Positions 1 through 7,431 are shown, counted from the first letter of the stretch. The stretch is DNA of 64,000 nucleotides from Acetobacter garciniae (GCF_017377735.1 NZ_JAFVMH010000005.1:62001-126000), one strand, 5' to 3'. Program-made: numbers and translations. Notes: a model not told the origin generated them from the letters alone.

Positions 1-279
1 GCCAGTCCGGCCTCGTTCATCTCGGGCATTCAGGCCTCACGTCGTGCTCTGGTGGCGAAGAACGATGATGATCGTGAAACGTTCCTGCGTCGTCGTGGGT
101 TCTCGAAACCGGAAACCACGAAAATTATCGAAACGGTGCTGCACGAGGAAGGGCGCAAGCCCGAGAGCGTGTTCGACTTCGTGCAGGGCATTACCGCACT
201 GGCACGGACGAAGACCAATCAGGACACACGGCTCGATCTGGAGGGAAGGGCGCGCAAGCTGATGGAGAAGGTCGGATGA
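1..279 (+). CDS. DUF932-family protein, C-terminal fragment (runs off the window)
   Basis: The reading frame is open from base 1, so only the last 92 codons of a larger gene are visible. The tail, with FISGIQASRRALVA followed by FLRRRGFSKPETTKII and a GRKPESVFDFVQGIT stretch, resembles the C-terminus of DUF932 (DUF945) proteins that sit at the edge of the accessory region of alphaproteobacterial ICEs. Their function is not established. A GTG at base 52 could act as a start, but homology continues upstream of it, so I read this as a truncated view rather than a short gene. It converges on the HU gene with a shared hairpin between them. Confidence 0.75.
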   Translation, partial: ASPASFISGIQASRRALVAKNDDDRETFLRRRGFSKPETTKIIETVLHEEGRKPESVFDFVQGITALARTKTNQDTRLDLEGRARKLMEKVG

Positions 280-316
280 AGCCGGTCATCAACAGAAACT
301 GGCGCGATGGGGAAGG

Positions 317-342
317 GGCGGCGGACGAGGTCCGCCGCCTTT
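317..342. terminator. Hairpin between convergent genes
   Basis: Nine-base arms GGCGGCGGA and TCCGCCGCC enclose a five-base loop and are followed by TTT. It lies between the end of the DUF932 fragment and the end of the minus-strand HU gene, so it can serve both as a terminator; the T run is short. Confidence 0.55.
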
Positions 343-356
343 CACCTGTCGGCAGG

Positions 357-632
357 TCAGTCGTTCAGGCTGTCCTTGAGCGCCTTGGCGGGCGTGAAGG
401 CCAGCTTGCGCGAGGCTGCAATCTGGATGGTCGCGCCCGTGGCCGGGTTGCGGCCTTCGCGGGCGGCGACTTCCCTGACCTTGAACTTGCCGAAGTTCGG
501 CAGGGTGATTTCATCACCAGCTTTCGCAGCTTCGGTCATCGCCTCGATCAGGGCGTCCAGTACCTTGCGGGTATCGGTCTTGCTCGTGTCGGTGGTGGTG
601 GCGATATGATCGACCAGATCGGCAATCTTCAT
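357..632 (-). CDS. HU-family DNA-binding protein
   Basis: This 91-residue protein has the full length of an HU/IHF subunit. The family signature GRNPATGATIQI sits near residue 60, within the DNA-binding arm, and the N-terminus carries the usual two-helix dimerisation region. HU proteins bend DNA without much sequence specificity; ICE-borne copies may assist recombination or compact the excised element (inference). It is divergent from the Toprim gene, with about 90 bases of shared promoter space. Confidence 0.93.
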   Translation of the reverse strand: MKIADLVDHIATTTDTSKTDTRKVLDALIEAMTEAAKAGDEITLPNFGKFKVREVAAREGRNPATGATIQIAASRKLAFTPAKALKDSLND

Positions 633-724
633 GGGACTATCCTTCGTTCTCTGTCGGGCCGAAACCCGCTGCTCCTGCCGTTACGGGGGAATTATGGCGT
701 CTTCAAGCCTGCCGGGAGGGTGCA

Positions 725-1804
725 ATGACAGACATGCCGCCATGGGATGCCGCCGATCTGGCCCGCAGGCTGGCGGAGAACGCAGAAGCGGTGTGCCGTC
801 ATTACCTCTCCGCCGGGCGGCGGCACGGCGGTTACTGGCTGGTCGGCGACGTCCACAACACGCCGGGACGGTCGCTCTATGTCCGCCTGCATGGTGGTCT
901 GGACGGACGTGGCCGTGCGGGAAAATGGACGGATGGCGCGACAGGGCAGCATGGCGATCTGCTCGACATCATCCGCGAAAGCCTCGGGCTGCTGGATTTT
1001 CGTGATGTCGCCGACGAGGCCCGACGCTTTCTCTGCCTGCCGCAACCACAGCCACGACCGGCCTCTGATCGCGGTCGTTCCGATGCGTTCGGGCATGACG
1101 CTTCCCCGCAGGCATCAGGAACCGCTGATGCGGCACGAAGGCTCTGGGCGATGTCCGGCCCGATGGCCGGCACGCTGGCGGAAATCTGGCTGCGCCATCG
1201 TGATCTTACCCGCCTGACGGACCTGTCCTCGCTGCGTTTTCACCCGGATTGCTACTACCGCACCGATGCTGACAGTCCAACGGAGACCTGGCCTGCCATG
1301 ATCGCCGCCGTCACCGATCTCGAAGGCCGCGTGACCGGTGTGCATCGCACCTGGCTGGCGCGCGACGGACGCGGCAAGGCGCTTGTCGAAATACCGCGGC
1401 GGGCGATGGGCGACCTGCTCGGTAACGCCGTGCGTTTTGGCACGACATCCGACGTGCTGGCGGTAGGCGAGGGGATCGAGACGGTGCTCTCGCTCCACGA
1501 AGTCATGCCCGATCTGCCACTGGCCGCCTGTCTGTCCTCGGCGCATCTCGCCGCCATTATGTTTCCGCCCACGCTGCGCCGCCTTTACGTGCTGCGCGAT
1601 GACGACCCCGCCGGAGACCATGCGGTAGCGGCCCTGATGGCCCGGACGCAGGAGGCCGGGATCGAGTGCCTCGTGCTGTCACCACGTCTGGCGGATTTCA
1701 ACGATGATCTGCGCTATCTCGGGCGTGGGGCGATGCGGGCAATCCTGCATCCCCAGCTTGCCCCGCAGGACGTAGCGCGGTTCCTGCAACCCGTCGCGCA
1801 TTGA
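725..1804 (+). CDS. Toprim-domain protein (plasmid primase/helicase-like)
   Basis: The 359-residue protein has an N-terminal region with a basic, glycine-rich core (about residues 30-75), then a C-terminal Toprim fold. The Toprim motifs are visible as VGEGIET near residue 245, carrying the conserved Glu, and LRDDDPAG near residue 292, carrying the metal-binding DxD. Related proteins in alphaproteobacterial ICEs and plasmids are annotated as Toprim/DUF7146 proteins and are thought to act in priming or processing transferred DNA. I see no zinc-finger cysteines, so independent primase activity is uncertain. The next gene follows after a 318-base spacer containing a long inverted repeat. Confidence 0.85.
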   Translation: MTDMPPWDAADLARRLAENAEAVCRHYLSAGRRHGGYWLVGDVHNTPGRSLYVRLHGGLDGRGRAGKWTDGATGQHGDLLDIIRESLGLLDFRDVADEARRFLCLPQPQPRPASDRGRSDAFGHDASPQASGTADAARRLWAMSGPMAGTLAEIWLRHRDLTRLTDLSSLRFHPDCYYRTDADSPTETWPAMIAAVTDLEGRVTGVHRTWLARDGRGKALVEIPRRAMGDLLGNAVRFGTTSDVLAVGEGIETVLSLHEVMPDLPLAACLSSAHLAAIMFPPTLRRLYVLRDDDPAGDHAVAALMARTQEAGIECLVLSPRLADFNDDLRYLGRGAMRAILHPQLAPQDVARFLQPVAH

Positions 1805-1934
1805 GGCGGGCCGGGAAGGGGATGTGGGTCATCTTCTTTCCCTGCCGTGTGGGGCTGTCCTGTTTCCGGATGGGGCGCGCCCGCGGCCTTTCTGGAAGGG
1901 GAGCGGGCGTCAGCCATGCCGGGCCTGCAATGGC

Positions 1935-2030
1935 GGAGCCGGCTATTTTCCGCCGCGCGGGACTGCGTCCGCGCTTTGCATCGCGAAGCAAAATAGCCGG
2001 CTCCCTGCCATCCTCCACTGCGTTCCGGCC
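1935..2030. repeat. Intergenic stem-loop element, copy A
   Basis: In the 318-base gap 1805-2122 there is a perfect 15-base inverted repeat (1935-1949 and 1990-2004; left arm GGAGCCGGCTATTTT) around a GC-rich loop with its own smaller hairpins. Immediately after it, bases 2005-2030 match bases 3712-3737 at 22 of 26 positions. The same layout, stem-loop then conserved tail, recurs at 3650-3737. I see no credible coding potential in this gap. Confidence 0.7.
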
Positions 2031-2122
2031 GCGCTCTGCGCGGTTCCGGCCCGGCCTTCGTCTGCCGCTTCCCGCCCCTGGAAAGGCCGCGAGGGGCGCG
2101 GCCAGAACCGGAGGACAGGCCC

Positions 2123-3058
2123 ATGACCCGCACACAGGACGATTTCGAACCCGCACACGCCACCTCTTCCACCGCTCATGTGCTGGCCGAACTCCAGCTT
2201 TACGGTCACCGTCCTTTCGAGGACGAGCCGGACCCGAGGTCCTTGCCCGACGCCAGCCAGATTGAGGGCGCGGTCGCCGACATCTTCGATGCCCTGTCCG
2301 CCACGCTGACCGACACAAGGCTGGAACCCGATCTCGAACCGCTGCTCTGGTCCACGGTCAACGTCTTTCACCGCATGGTCGGGCAGGTGGAGCGCGATCT
2401 CGATCGCAACGAGGCGGCGCAGAAGCGCAGCCAGCAGGAACAGGATGGCAGCGAGATCCGTTCGGTGGAACTGGAACGCCTCATCGCCGAGGGACTGACC
2501 CTGCTGGAGCGACGCAACGCCTACGAGATATTCCGCGATCTGGCCTGCGACCAGTTTGAACGTCTGACCATGTCGCCCTGGCGGCCACGCTCCGGATCGC
2601 TGGTCAGTCGCAGCACCCTGACGGCGTCGATGATCGACAGCCGCGATTTCCTCAACGCCCGCCGCAAGGCCGAAACGGAGCTGCTCGTGCCTCCCGGGGC
2701 AAAGGTCGCGGTCACCGGCGGTCTCGATTTCGAGGACCATCACCTGATCTGGAACCGCCTCGACAAGGTGCGCGAGAAGCACCCCGACATGGTGCTGCTG
2801 CATGGCGGCTCGCCGAAGGGCGCGGAATTCATCGCCTCCCGCTGGGCCGATCATCGGGAGGTCGCGCAGATCGCCTTCAAGCCCGACTGGAACCGGCACG
2901 GCAAGGCCGCCCCGTTCCGGCGCAACGACGCCCTGCTGAAAGTCTTGCCCGTAGGGGTCATGGTGTTTCCGGGATCGGGCATTCAGGACAATCTGGCCGA
3001 CAAGGCCAAACAGATGGGTATCCCGGTCTGGAGGTTCCGCAAGGACAGTGGCGCGTAA
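2123..3058 (+). CDS. DUF2493 (SLOG-fold) protein
   Basis: The 311-residue protein has a low-complexity, helical N-terminal half and a C-terminal Rossmann-like DUF2493 domain from about residue 190. The nucleotide-binding-type motif VAVTGGLDF and the following LLHGGSPKGAEFIASRWA segment are typical, as is the late FPGSGIQDNLADKA stretch. DUF2493 belongs to the SLOG superfamily that binds nucleotides or nucleotide-like ligands; the substrate here is unknown. These genes are a standing part of alphaproteobacterial ICE accessory regions, next to DUF736 and DUF932. It starts 19 bases after a GGAGG-like ribosome site. Confidence 0.87.
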   Translation: MTRTQDDFEPAHATSSTAHVLAELQLYGHRPFEDEPDPRSLPDASQIEGAVADIFDALSATLTDTRLEPDLEPLLWSTVNVFHRMVGQVERDLDRNEAAQKRSQQEQDGSEIRSVELERLIAEGLTLLERRNAYEIFRDLACDQFERLTMSPWRPRSGSLVSRSTLTASMIDSRDFLNARRKAETELLVPPGAKVAVTGGLDFEDHHLIWNRLDKVREKHPDMVLLHGGSPKGAEFIASRWADHREVAQIAFKPDWNRHGKAAPFRRNDALLKVLPVGVMVFPGSGIQDNLADKAKQMGIPVWRFRKDSGA

Positions 3059-3242
3059 GCGCCATTGTCTCCTTTAACCACATCCCGGCAATGATGATCG
3101 CTACTCCCGATTTTTCGCATGGCTCCGATCGATCAGAACTTCCCGTCGGGCTCCCCGTTGCCCGCGCTGCCGGTTGAAGCAAACGGGATTGACCGCGCCC
3201 CGGAAGGCCCCGCCCGGAGAGATCGGGTGCGGAGTGTGACCC

Positions 3243-3538
3243 TTTTCCCCATTCCGGCTGCAGGGACGATGGATGAGGGAGCGGTGGTCCTCTTCCTCGC
3301 CGGTGAACAGGTCGAAACAGCCATGGCGAGGCCGGGAACGTCCAGCGGGCAACTGGCTGGCCAGCCTTCGTTGGAACGACGGGTCCAGAGGATGCGGCCC
3401 GAACCGTTCGCAGCAGGGACGCGGCAGTCGGGGGCGGGTGTCTGGCCGCGATCCGCGCCACCAGCATGGAAGACGGTCGCACCGGGCGAGCACGATATCC
3501 TCCTGTGTCGCACGGTCCCCACCTGTCGGACCGGTCAT
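3243..3538 (-). pseudogene. Decayed DUF736 gene
   Basis: On the minus strand this stretch aligns by eye along its length with the intact DUF736 gene at 3828-4151. Recognisable blocks are WTRRSNEG (intact WTRRSSEG), LFTGEEE (intact LFTDEEG) and RPCSRNGE (intact RPRSRNGE), but they fall in different frames and the stop codon is lost. The downstream terminator is also duplicated: 21 bases at 3197-3217 are the exact complement of sequence just after the intact gene. This explains most of the otherwise gene-free 769-base gap 3059-3827. Confidence 0.75.
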
Positions 3539-3649
3539 GTCGGCATCGTCTCTCCATTGGGCTGGCGGGTCCGCACACCATGGCCTCGGTCGGATGGCTG
3601 ATCTAGCCGAAGACCGGCTACGCCTCGATCGGCTGGCCGCAACGGCGTT

Positions 3650-3737
3650 CCGGAACTTTCTTCCCCTGACGGCTGCGCCGTCATTCCTCGCGGGACAAGA
3701 AAGTTCCGGCCCTGCCGTCCTCCGCTGCGCTGCGGCC
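3650..3737. repeat. Intergenic stem-loop element, copy B
   Basis: A perfect 13-base inverted repeat (3650-3662, CCGGAACTTTCTT, and 3697-3709) encloses a nested GACGGC/GCCGTC hairpin. It is followed at 3712-3737 by the 26-base tail shared with copy A. It lies 90 bases upstream of the intact DUF736 gene and may be part of its leader. A weaker third relative with short AATTTTG/CAAAAT arms sits near 4347-4395. Confidence 0.7.
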
Positions 3738-3827
3738 CTGAAGGGTGCTCTGCCGCTCGCCTCCGGCTGGTCGATCGCCATCGAGGCCACGGTGGTCGCG
3801 GCCCGATAACAGCATGGAGATACGACA

Positions 3828-4151
3828 ATGGCTAACATCGGTTCCTTCAAGAAGGCGGGCGAAGGCTTCGAAGGCGAAATCGTCACCCTGGCCCTGCAGG
3901 CCCGCAACGTCCGTCTGGTGGCGGAAACCAACCGGGCCAACGACAACGCCCCCAACTACCGCGTCTACCTCGGACGGGTTGAACTCGGCGCCGCATGGAC
4001 CCGCCGCTCCAGCGAAGGCCGCACCTATCTGAGCCTGAAGCTGGACGATCCCTCCTTCGCCGCCCCGATCTTCGCCAACCTGTTCACCGACGAGGAAGGG
4101 GAGGGCTACACCCTCATCTGGACCCGGCCCCGCAGCCGGAACGGGGAGTAA
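3828..4151 (+). CDS. DUF736 family protein (first intact copy)
   Basis: This 107-residue protein is full length for DUF736. The N-terminus MANIGSFKKAGEGFEGEI, the middle NAPNYRVYLG and the LKLDDPSFAAPI block are all typical of the family. DUF736 proteins are small, acidic-to-neutral and nearly always encoded on conjugative elements of Alphaproteobacteria; their function is unknown, with a DNA-related or antirestriction role sometimes supposed. The window has two intact copies (this and 8601-8942) and one decayed copy (3243-3538). A GC-rich terminator follows at 4167. Confidence 0.92.
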   Translation: MANIGSFKKAGEGFEGEIVTLALQARNVRLVAETNRANDNAPNYRVYLGRVELGAAWTRRSSEGRTYLSLKLDDPSFAAPIFANLFTDEEGEGYTLIWTRPRSRNGE

Positions 4152-4166
4152 GCTCCCCACCACCAA

Positions 4167-4191
4167 CCCCGCCCGGTCTCCCCGGGCGGGG
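4167..4191 (+). terminator. Terminator-like hairpin after DUF736
   Basis: Ten-base perfect arms CCCCGCCCGG and CCGGGCGGGG with a five-base loop begin 15 bases after the DUF736 stop codon. The downstream run is only moderately T-rich (CTTCTTTTC some 15 bases later). The remainder of the 343-base gap to 4495 holds only a weak stem-loop. Confidence 0.6.
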
Positions 4192-4494
4192 CCTTCCGGG
4201 GCTTCTTTTCCCACGGGCTCTTCGGGGGCGCGGGCGGCAGCGCTGGTCGCCCGACGTGAGACGCAGGAGGAATAGGGGGCTTTCCCTCAGCCTTCCCATT
4301 GTACCATGCGCGAGGGCGAACCGCGTCAAGGACGCGTGGTCCCCCCAATTTTGCCCGACGCCCCCTTCGGGCACGCCGAACAAAATCGGCTCCCCCACGC
4401 GCCGGCGAGCCGGTCGCCTGCGGCGATCCCTGACCCGGTCCACCCCGGCATGAGCCGTCCGTCCTGTCTTCAAGAAACGTAAAGGAACAGGACG

Positions 4495-4650
4495 ATGACC
4501 ACACTACACGACCACATCCAGATGCTGCGCGCCGAACTGACCAGCTTTCACCTGAGCCGCCGCGAGCGGCAGCAGATCGAGCGCGAACTCAAAGAGGTGC
4601 TTGCCCGGCAGGGTAACGTCGAAGCAGACACGCCGACACCGCCCCATTGA
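4495..4650 (+). CDS. 51-residue ICE-associated protein
   Basis: The frame runs from ATG at 4495 to TGA at 4648-4650 and is preceded by AAAGGAACAGG, a plausible ribosome site. The product starts MTTLHDHIQMLRAELTSFHL and continues with a strongly charged helical stretch (SRRERQQIERELKEVL), suggesting a short helical hairpin or coiled coil. Similar tiny proteins occur beside DUF736 in related ICEs; I know of no function. Confidence 0.6.
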   Translation: MTTLHDHIQMLRAELTSFHLSRRERQQIERELKEVLARQGNVEADTPTPPH

Positions 4651-4677
4651 GGGCGGATAGGGCAGAGTCAAGTATCC

Positions 4678-4911
4678 CTATTTCTGATCCTCAGCCGGAA
4701 GATGATTTTCATCCAGTAATGCTGCCGGTCGCACGCCCAGCGCCTGTGATGCGTGCCATAGCGAGAGAAGTGTCACGTTCTGGCGTCCGGTCTCGATCCA
4801 GCTGATATAGGCGCGGTCCACGCCCATCTGCTCTGCCAGGGCTTCCTGGCTGAGACCGGCGGCGCGTCGCAGGCGCCTCACGTTCGCGCCGAAAAGTCCT
4901 CGGATGTCCAT
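4678..4911 (-). CDS. XRE-family repressor of the ICE control module
   Basis: The 77-residue protein is little more than a Cro/C1-type helix-turn-helix (residues about 8-62). The recognition region LSQEALAEQMGVDRAYISWIE is clear and the ending LGVRPAALLDE is usual for this class. It is divergent from the frameshifted DUF6499/DUF2285 pair, with palindromes in the shared region, which suggests it represses itself and perhaps that gene pair. Its position resembles that of the small regulators (QseC type) that silence excision of ICEMlSymR7A; that equivalence is inference from context. Confidence 0.85.
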   Translation of the reverse strand: MDIRGLFGANVRRLRRAAGLSQEALAEQMGVDRAYISWIETGRQNVTLLSLWHASQALGVRPAALLDENHLPAEDQK

Positions 4912-4931
4912 CCGCAGGATAGGAACGATTT

Positions 4932-4962
4932 GTGTATTATCGCGCTACGTATTATAATACAC
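4932..4962. promoter_or_regulatory. AT-rich operator beside the XRE gene
   Basis: Perfect nine-base arms GTGTATTAT (4932-4940) and ATAATACAC (4954-4962) lie 20 bases upstream of the XRE start codon. This is the placement expected for an autoregulatory repressor site, and the inner ATTATAAT could also be a -10 element. Confidence 0.55.
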
Positions 4963-4984
4963 GGAACACTCAACGCCTTTCCGT

Positions 4985-5011
4985 GTGATGCGTCACGGGC
5001 ATCACGTGATG
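4985..5011. promoter_or_regulatory. Tandem palindromes upstream of the FseA-like gene
   Basis: A near palindrome GTGATGCGTCAC (4985-4996) is followed three bases later by a perfect 12-base palindrome CATCACGTGATG (5000-5011). Paired sites of this kind suggest a dimeric activator or repressor. The binding protein is not identifiable from sequence. Confidence 0.45.
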
Positions 5012-5069
5012 TCGCGCAAACAGACGTTTCCGGCCCGTCTGGCGTCAATATCCCCCCGATATAGAAATA

Positions 5070-5098
5070 ATCCCGAACTTATAGGATATGTTCGGGAT
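5070..5098. promoter_or_regulatory. Inverted repeat ATCCCGAAC / GTTCGGGAT
   Basis: Perfect nine-base arms at 5070-5078 and 5090-5098 are separated by 11 A/T-rich bases. They sit about 85 bases before the start of the frameshifted gene, a position suited to an activator or repressor. Confidence 0.5.
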
Positions 5099-5181
5099 CA
5101 CCTTCCTGAGTCTTGGGGACTACCCGTTCCGGTTCTGCACCGGATACTGGGTCGAATCCATGACATATCGGGGAGGGGGGT

Positions 5182-5388
5182 GTGCCGACAAATCGGCCGT
5201 GGGATGCTGTACCCTTTCGTCGCGCCTTCGCCGGGCTCGACCCTGCCGGTCTCGCCCAGGAATGGCTGCGGCATAATCCGGCCTATCGACACGATCATGC
5301 AGCAATAATTCGGATGGGCAAGGTTGACGCCGAGGCATGGCGCGCTTTTGCCCGTCGCTGGGGGTTGCGTTTTCCCTGTCGACCCTGA
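5182..5388 (+). CDS. DUF6499-like N-terminal half of an FseA-type activator (Msi172-like)
   Basis: The GTG start at 5182 follows a strong GGGAGGGGGG ribosome site. The 68-residue product has the typical layout FAGLDPAGLAQEWLRHNPAY, then ARRWGLRF at its end, and stops at 5388. In ICEMlSymR7A of Mesorhizobium loti the matching gene msi172 is joined to msi171 by +1 programmed frameshifting, in which tRNA-Phe slips from UUU to UUC, giving FseA, the activator of the excisionase gene rdfS. Here the WGLRF codons end in TTT followed by C (5371-5374), exactly such a site, and the +1 frame continues without a break into the DUF2285 half. The short form alone would be the default product. Confidence 0.8.
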   Translation: MPTNRPWDAVPFRRAFAGLDPAGLAQEWLRHNPAYRHDHAAIIRMGKVDAEAWRAFARRWGLRFPCRP

Positions 5389-5968
5389 TCTCCCTGCCTG
5401 GCTCGCCCCCGCGTTCTGGGATCCGGACATCGCGCCGGAGGTGGCCGTGCGTGGTGATGGGGGTGACATCCTGTCCCGCCTCGCGCCATACGCGCGGGCA
5501 CGACATGACGGTCCCGATGGCATCCATCTCGTGCTGGACAGTGCGGCAGGCCCGCTGCGCATCGTCATTGTCGTCGATCGACAGCCCGACGCACCAGGAA
5601 CCTGGTTCATCATCGATGACAGGCACCTCACGACCCGTCTGGCTTGCGTTGTGCGCTTCGGCCGCCTGCTTGCCGGTCAGACGCCCGGTCCTATTCCCTC
5701 TACGCTGCGCCTGAGTCCCCAGCAGAAACTGCGGCAGATTCGCATGCTCTGCATTGCCGAAGGCCGGCGCATGGGGGTGGCGGTCCGACGGATCGCGGCC
5801 GGCATCTACGGTGAGCATATCCTGCGCCTGTCCCGTAATGAATGGCGTGCCAGCTCATGGCACCGCGCCTTCTACCGCGATCTCGACAGTGCCGGTTTCT
5901 ATCTGAACGGCGGCCATATCGCTCTCCTTCAGGGGCGGAAGCAGGGGGGTGACATTTTGGCGGCCTGA
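5324..5968 (+). CDS. DUF2285 C-terminal half of the FseA-type activator (Msi171-like)
   Basis: This frame is +1 relative to the upstream DUF6499-like gene and overlaps it by 65 bases. After the TTT-C slip site the fused product reads GLRF then PVDPDLPAWLAPAFW, which restores the length and pattern seen in single-frame homologues. The rest is a DUF2285 domain: LSPQQKLRQIRMLCIAEG, then AAGIYGEHILR and the ending STGFYLNGGH-like SAGFYLNGGH. The ATG at 5324 lies inside the upstream gene and lacks a good ribosome site, so translation by frameshift is more likely than independent initiation. The fused protein would run from 5182 to 5968, about 261 residues. The RdfS-like excisionase gene follows directly, as in ICEMlSymR7A. 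Confidence 0.82.
   Translation: MTPRHGALLPVAGGCVFPVDPDLPAWLAPAFWDPDIAPEVAVRGDGGDILSRLAPYARARHDGPDGIHLVLDSAAGPLRIVIVVDRQPDAPGTWFIIDDRHLTTRLACVVRFGRLLAGQTPGPIPSTLRLSPQQKLRQIRMLCIAEGRRMGVAVRRIAAGIYGEHILRLSRNEWRASSWHRAFYRDLDSAGFYLNGGHIALLQGRKQGGDILAA
5371..5374 (+). other. Candidate +1 ribosomal frameshift site (TTTC)
   Basis: In the zero frame the codons are CGT TTT CCC; slipping forward one base places tRNA-Phe on TTC. The downstream +1 frame is the DUF2285 domain. The site lies within the conserved WGLRF coding motif. A second possible site, CCC TGA at 5383-5388, lies twelve bases later and cannot be excluded by reading alone. Confidence 0.7.
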
Positions 5969-6064
5969 ACTTTGTCATCCCTCCCCACAGCTCATTCTCC
6001 GGCAGCGTCCTCCCATGAGCCGCGACATCCCGCCAGCGGCCCGATACACCGGGAGAAAGACCCC

Positions 6065-6361
6065 ATGCGTGTCCAGCCGACACTGCCACCGCGCTATCTG
6101 CGCACTCCGGACGCGGCCAATTTCGTTGGCCTGTCCATCCGCACCCTCGAAAAACACCGGAGTTGCGGTACCGGCCCGCTCTACCGCCAGCTTGGTGGCC
6201 GGATCGTCTATGCCGTGGAAGACCTCTGCGCCTGGGCCGACCTGAACGTCCGGCTGTCCACCGGGGATGGTGGCGGCATCCCGATGCCGTCCGATCCCCG
6301 CGCCTATATCATCCGCCTGCAGGCGAAGGCCCGCAAGGCGCAGCGGAGTGCCGGACGATGA
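6065..6361 (+). CDS. RdfS-like excisionase (HTH_17/MerR-like)
   Basis: This 98-residue protein has one MerR-like helix-turn-helix: YLRTPDAANFVGLSIRTLEK, then GTGPLYRQLGGRIVYAVEDL with the usual wing and the DLCAW helix. Such small proteins are recombination directionality factors; in ICEMlSymR7A the equivalent RdfS drives integrase-mediated excision and is switched on by FseA. I chose ATG 6065 because GGGAGAAAG lies about 8 bases upstream; an ATG at 5972 would add an unlikely proline- and serine-rich leader. Its stop overlaps the RepA-like start by ATGA. Confidence 0.8.
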   Translation: MRVQPTLPPRYLRTPDAANFVGLSIRTLEKHRSCGTGPLYRQLGGRIVYAVEDLCAWADLNVRLSTGDGGGIPMPSDPRAYIIRLQAKARKAQRSAGR

Positions 6362-7431
6362 TGCCGGCCGCCGATAGCTGGCGTCAGCCCGACCGCCGCT
6401 TCATGGTCACGGGGTCGGCACGGCCCCGCGACATTCGTGATCTGATGGGGCGTCCGTTTTTCGCATTGGGAAAAACGCCGCGCCTTACCCCGATCGATTA
6501 CCAGGCACGACATATCGCAGTCATGGTTCGGGCTGAAAATGCCGGTGGTATGGCGACCGTCTGGGACGTCGATGTTCTGATCTGGCTGACCGGGCAGATC
6601 GTCGATGCGCTGAACCATGGATTGTGGGTGTCACGCCATGTGCGCTTCACGCCCTGGCGTCTGTTTCAGGATCTGGGCTGGGCGACGGGCGCGCATGAGT
6701 ATGATCGCCTCCATGGCGCGCTCGCGCGTCTGTCGGCGACAACAGTCATAACGAACATCCGCCAGGGCACTGACTGGAGGGAAAGACCGTTCACCTGGAT
6801 CAGTGATGTCCGGATATCCCATGATGAGGGCGTGGCCCTGACGCTGCCGGACTGGCTGATGGAAGCCGCCTGCGATCGCTCACGCGTGCTGAGCGTTGAT
6901 CCTGCTTATTTCTGCCTTCGTGGCGGTCTGGAGCGGTGGCTTTACCGCCTGGCGCGTCGGCATGCCGGGCGGCAGAAAGATGGATGGCGCTTCGATCTGG
7001 CGGAGTTGCACGCACGCTCAGGCAGTCTGACCCGGCGTCGCGATTTCATCGCGAAAATCCGCGCCATTGTCGTCAGCCAGATCATCCCCGGTTATGCGTT
7101 TCGCGTCATTTCTGGCGGAAAACTGGGGATTTTATGCGCTGTTCCAACGAGTCAATCCACCGATGGTATGGATAACGATGTGAAACATGTCGTTGGATCA
7201 ACGGCGCATCATATCGTGGGAGCGGCGGCGGATTTATCGTGGGATCATTGGCGAAAATCGGCGCAACGTGTTGTTTTCAAAAGCGGAATCAGACCCGTAA
7301 CTTATATAACTAATATAATAACTTATTATGTAGGGGATTTCGGTCTTTTCGCTCCCCTTCCGACAGCCCAGTCGGGGCATGGAGAAAAGGCTTGGGAAGC
7401 GGTCGCGGATCGTCTGGTCGGTGTCCCATGA
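6358..7431 (+). CDS. RepA-like replication initiator protein
   Basis: The 357-residue protein matches the replication initiator protein A family found on alphaproteobacterial ICEs and plasmids: an early LMGRPFFALGKTPRLTPIDY, a central VDVLIWLTGQIVDALN segment, then winged-helix-like stretches around LFQDLGWATGAHEYDRLHGALARL and GGLERWLYRLARRH. On an ICE it may permit limited rolling or theta replication after excision (inference). The start is ATG 6358, overlapping the excisionase stop; the end overlaps DUF2840 by ATGA. In related elements a ParA-type ATPase gene usually comes next; here there is none. The last 250 bases are more AT-rich than the rest. Confidence 0.8.
   Translation: MMPAADSWRQPDRRFMVTGSARPRDIRDLMGRPFFALGKTPRLTPIDYQARHIAVMVRAENAGGMATVWDVDVLIWLTGQIVDALNHGLWVSRHVRFTPWRLFQDLGWATGAHEYDRLHGALARLSATTVITNIRQGTDWRERPFTWISDVRISHDEGVALTLPDWLMEAACDRSRVLSVDPAYFCLRGGLERWLYRLARRHAGRQKDGWRFDLAELHARSGSLTRRRDFIAKIRAIVVSQIIPGYAFRVISGGKLGILCAVPTSQSTDGMDNDVKHVVGSTAHHIVGAAADLSWDHWRKSAQRVVFKSGIRPVTYITNIITYYVGDFGLFAPLPTAQSGHGEKAWEAVADRLVGVP

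Noticed and set aside
1801..2265. Frames in several phases between the Toprim and DUF2493 genes
   Set aside because: No homology pattern; the region holds a long inverted repeat, and frames are open only because the DNA is GC-rich.
5383..5388. CCC TGA as the frameshift site
   Set aside because: It is a known kind of +1 site, but TTT-C in the WGLRF motif matches the site shown for FseA, so I treat CCC TGA as a second choice.
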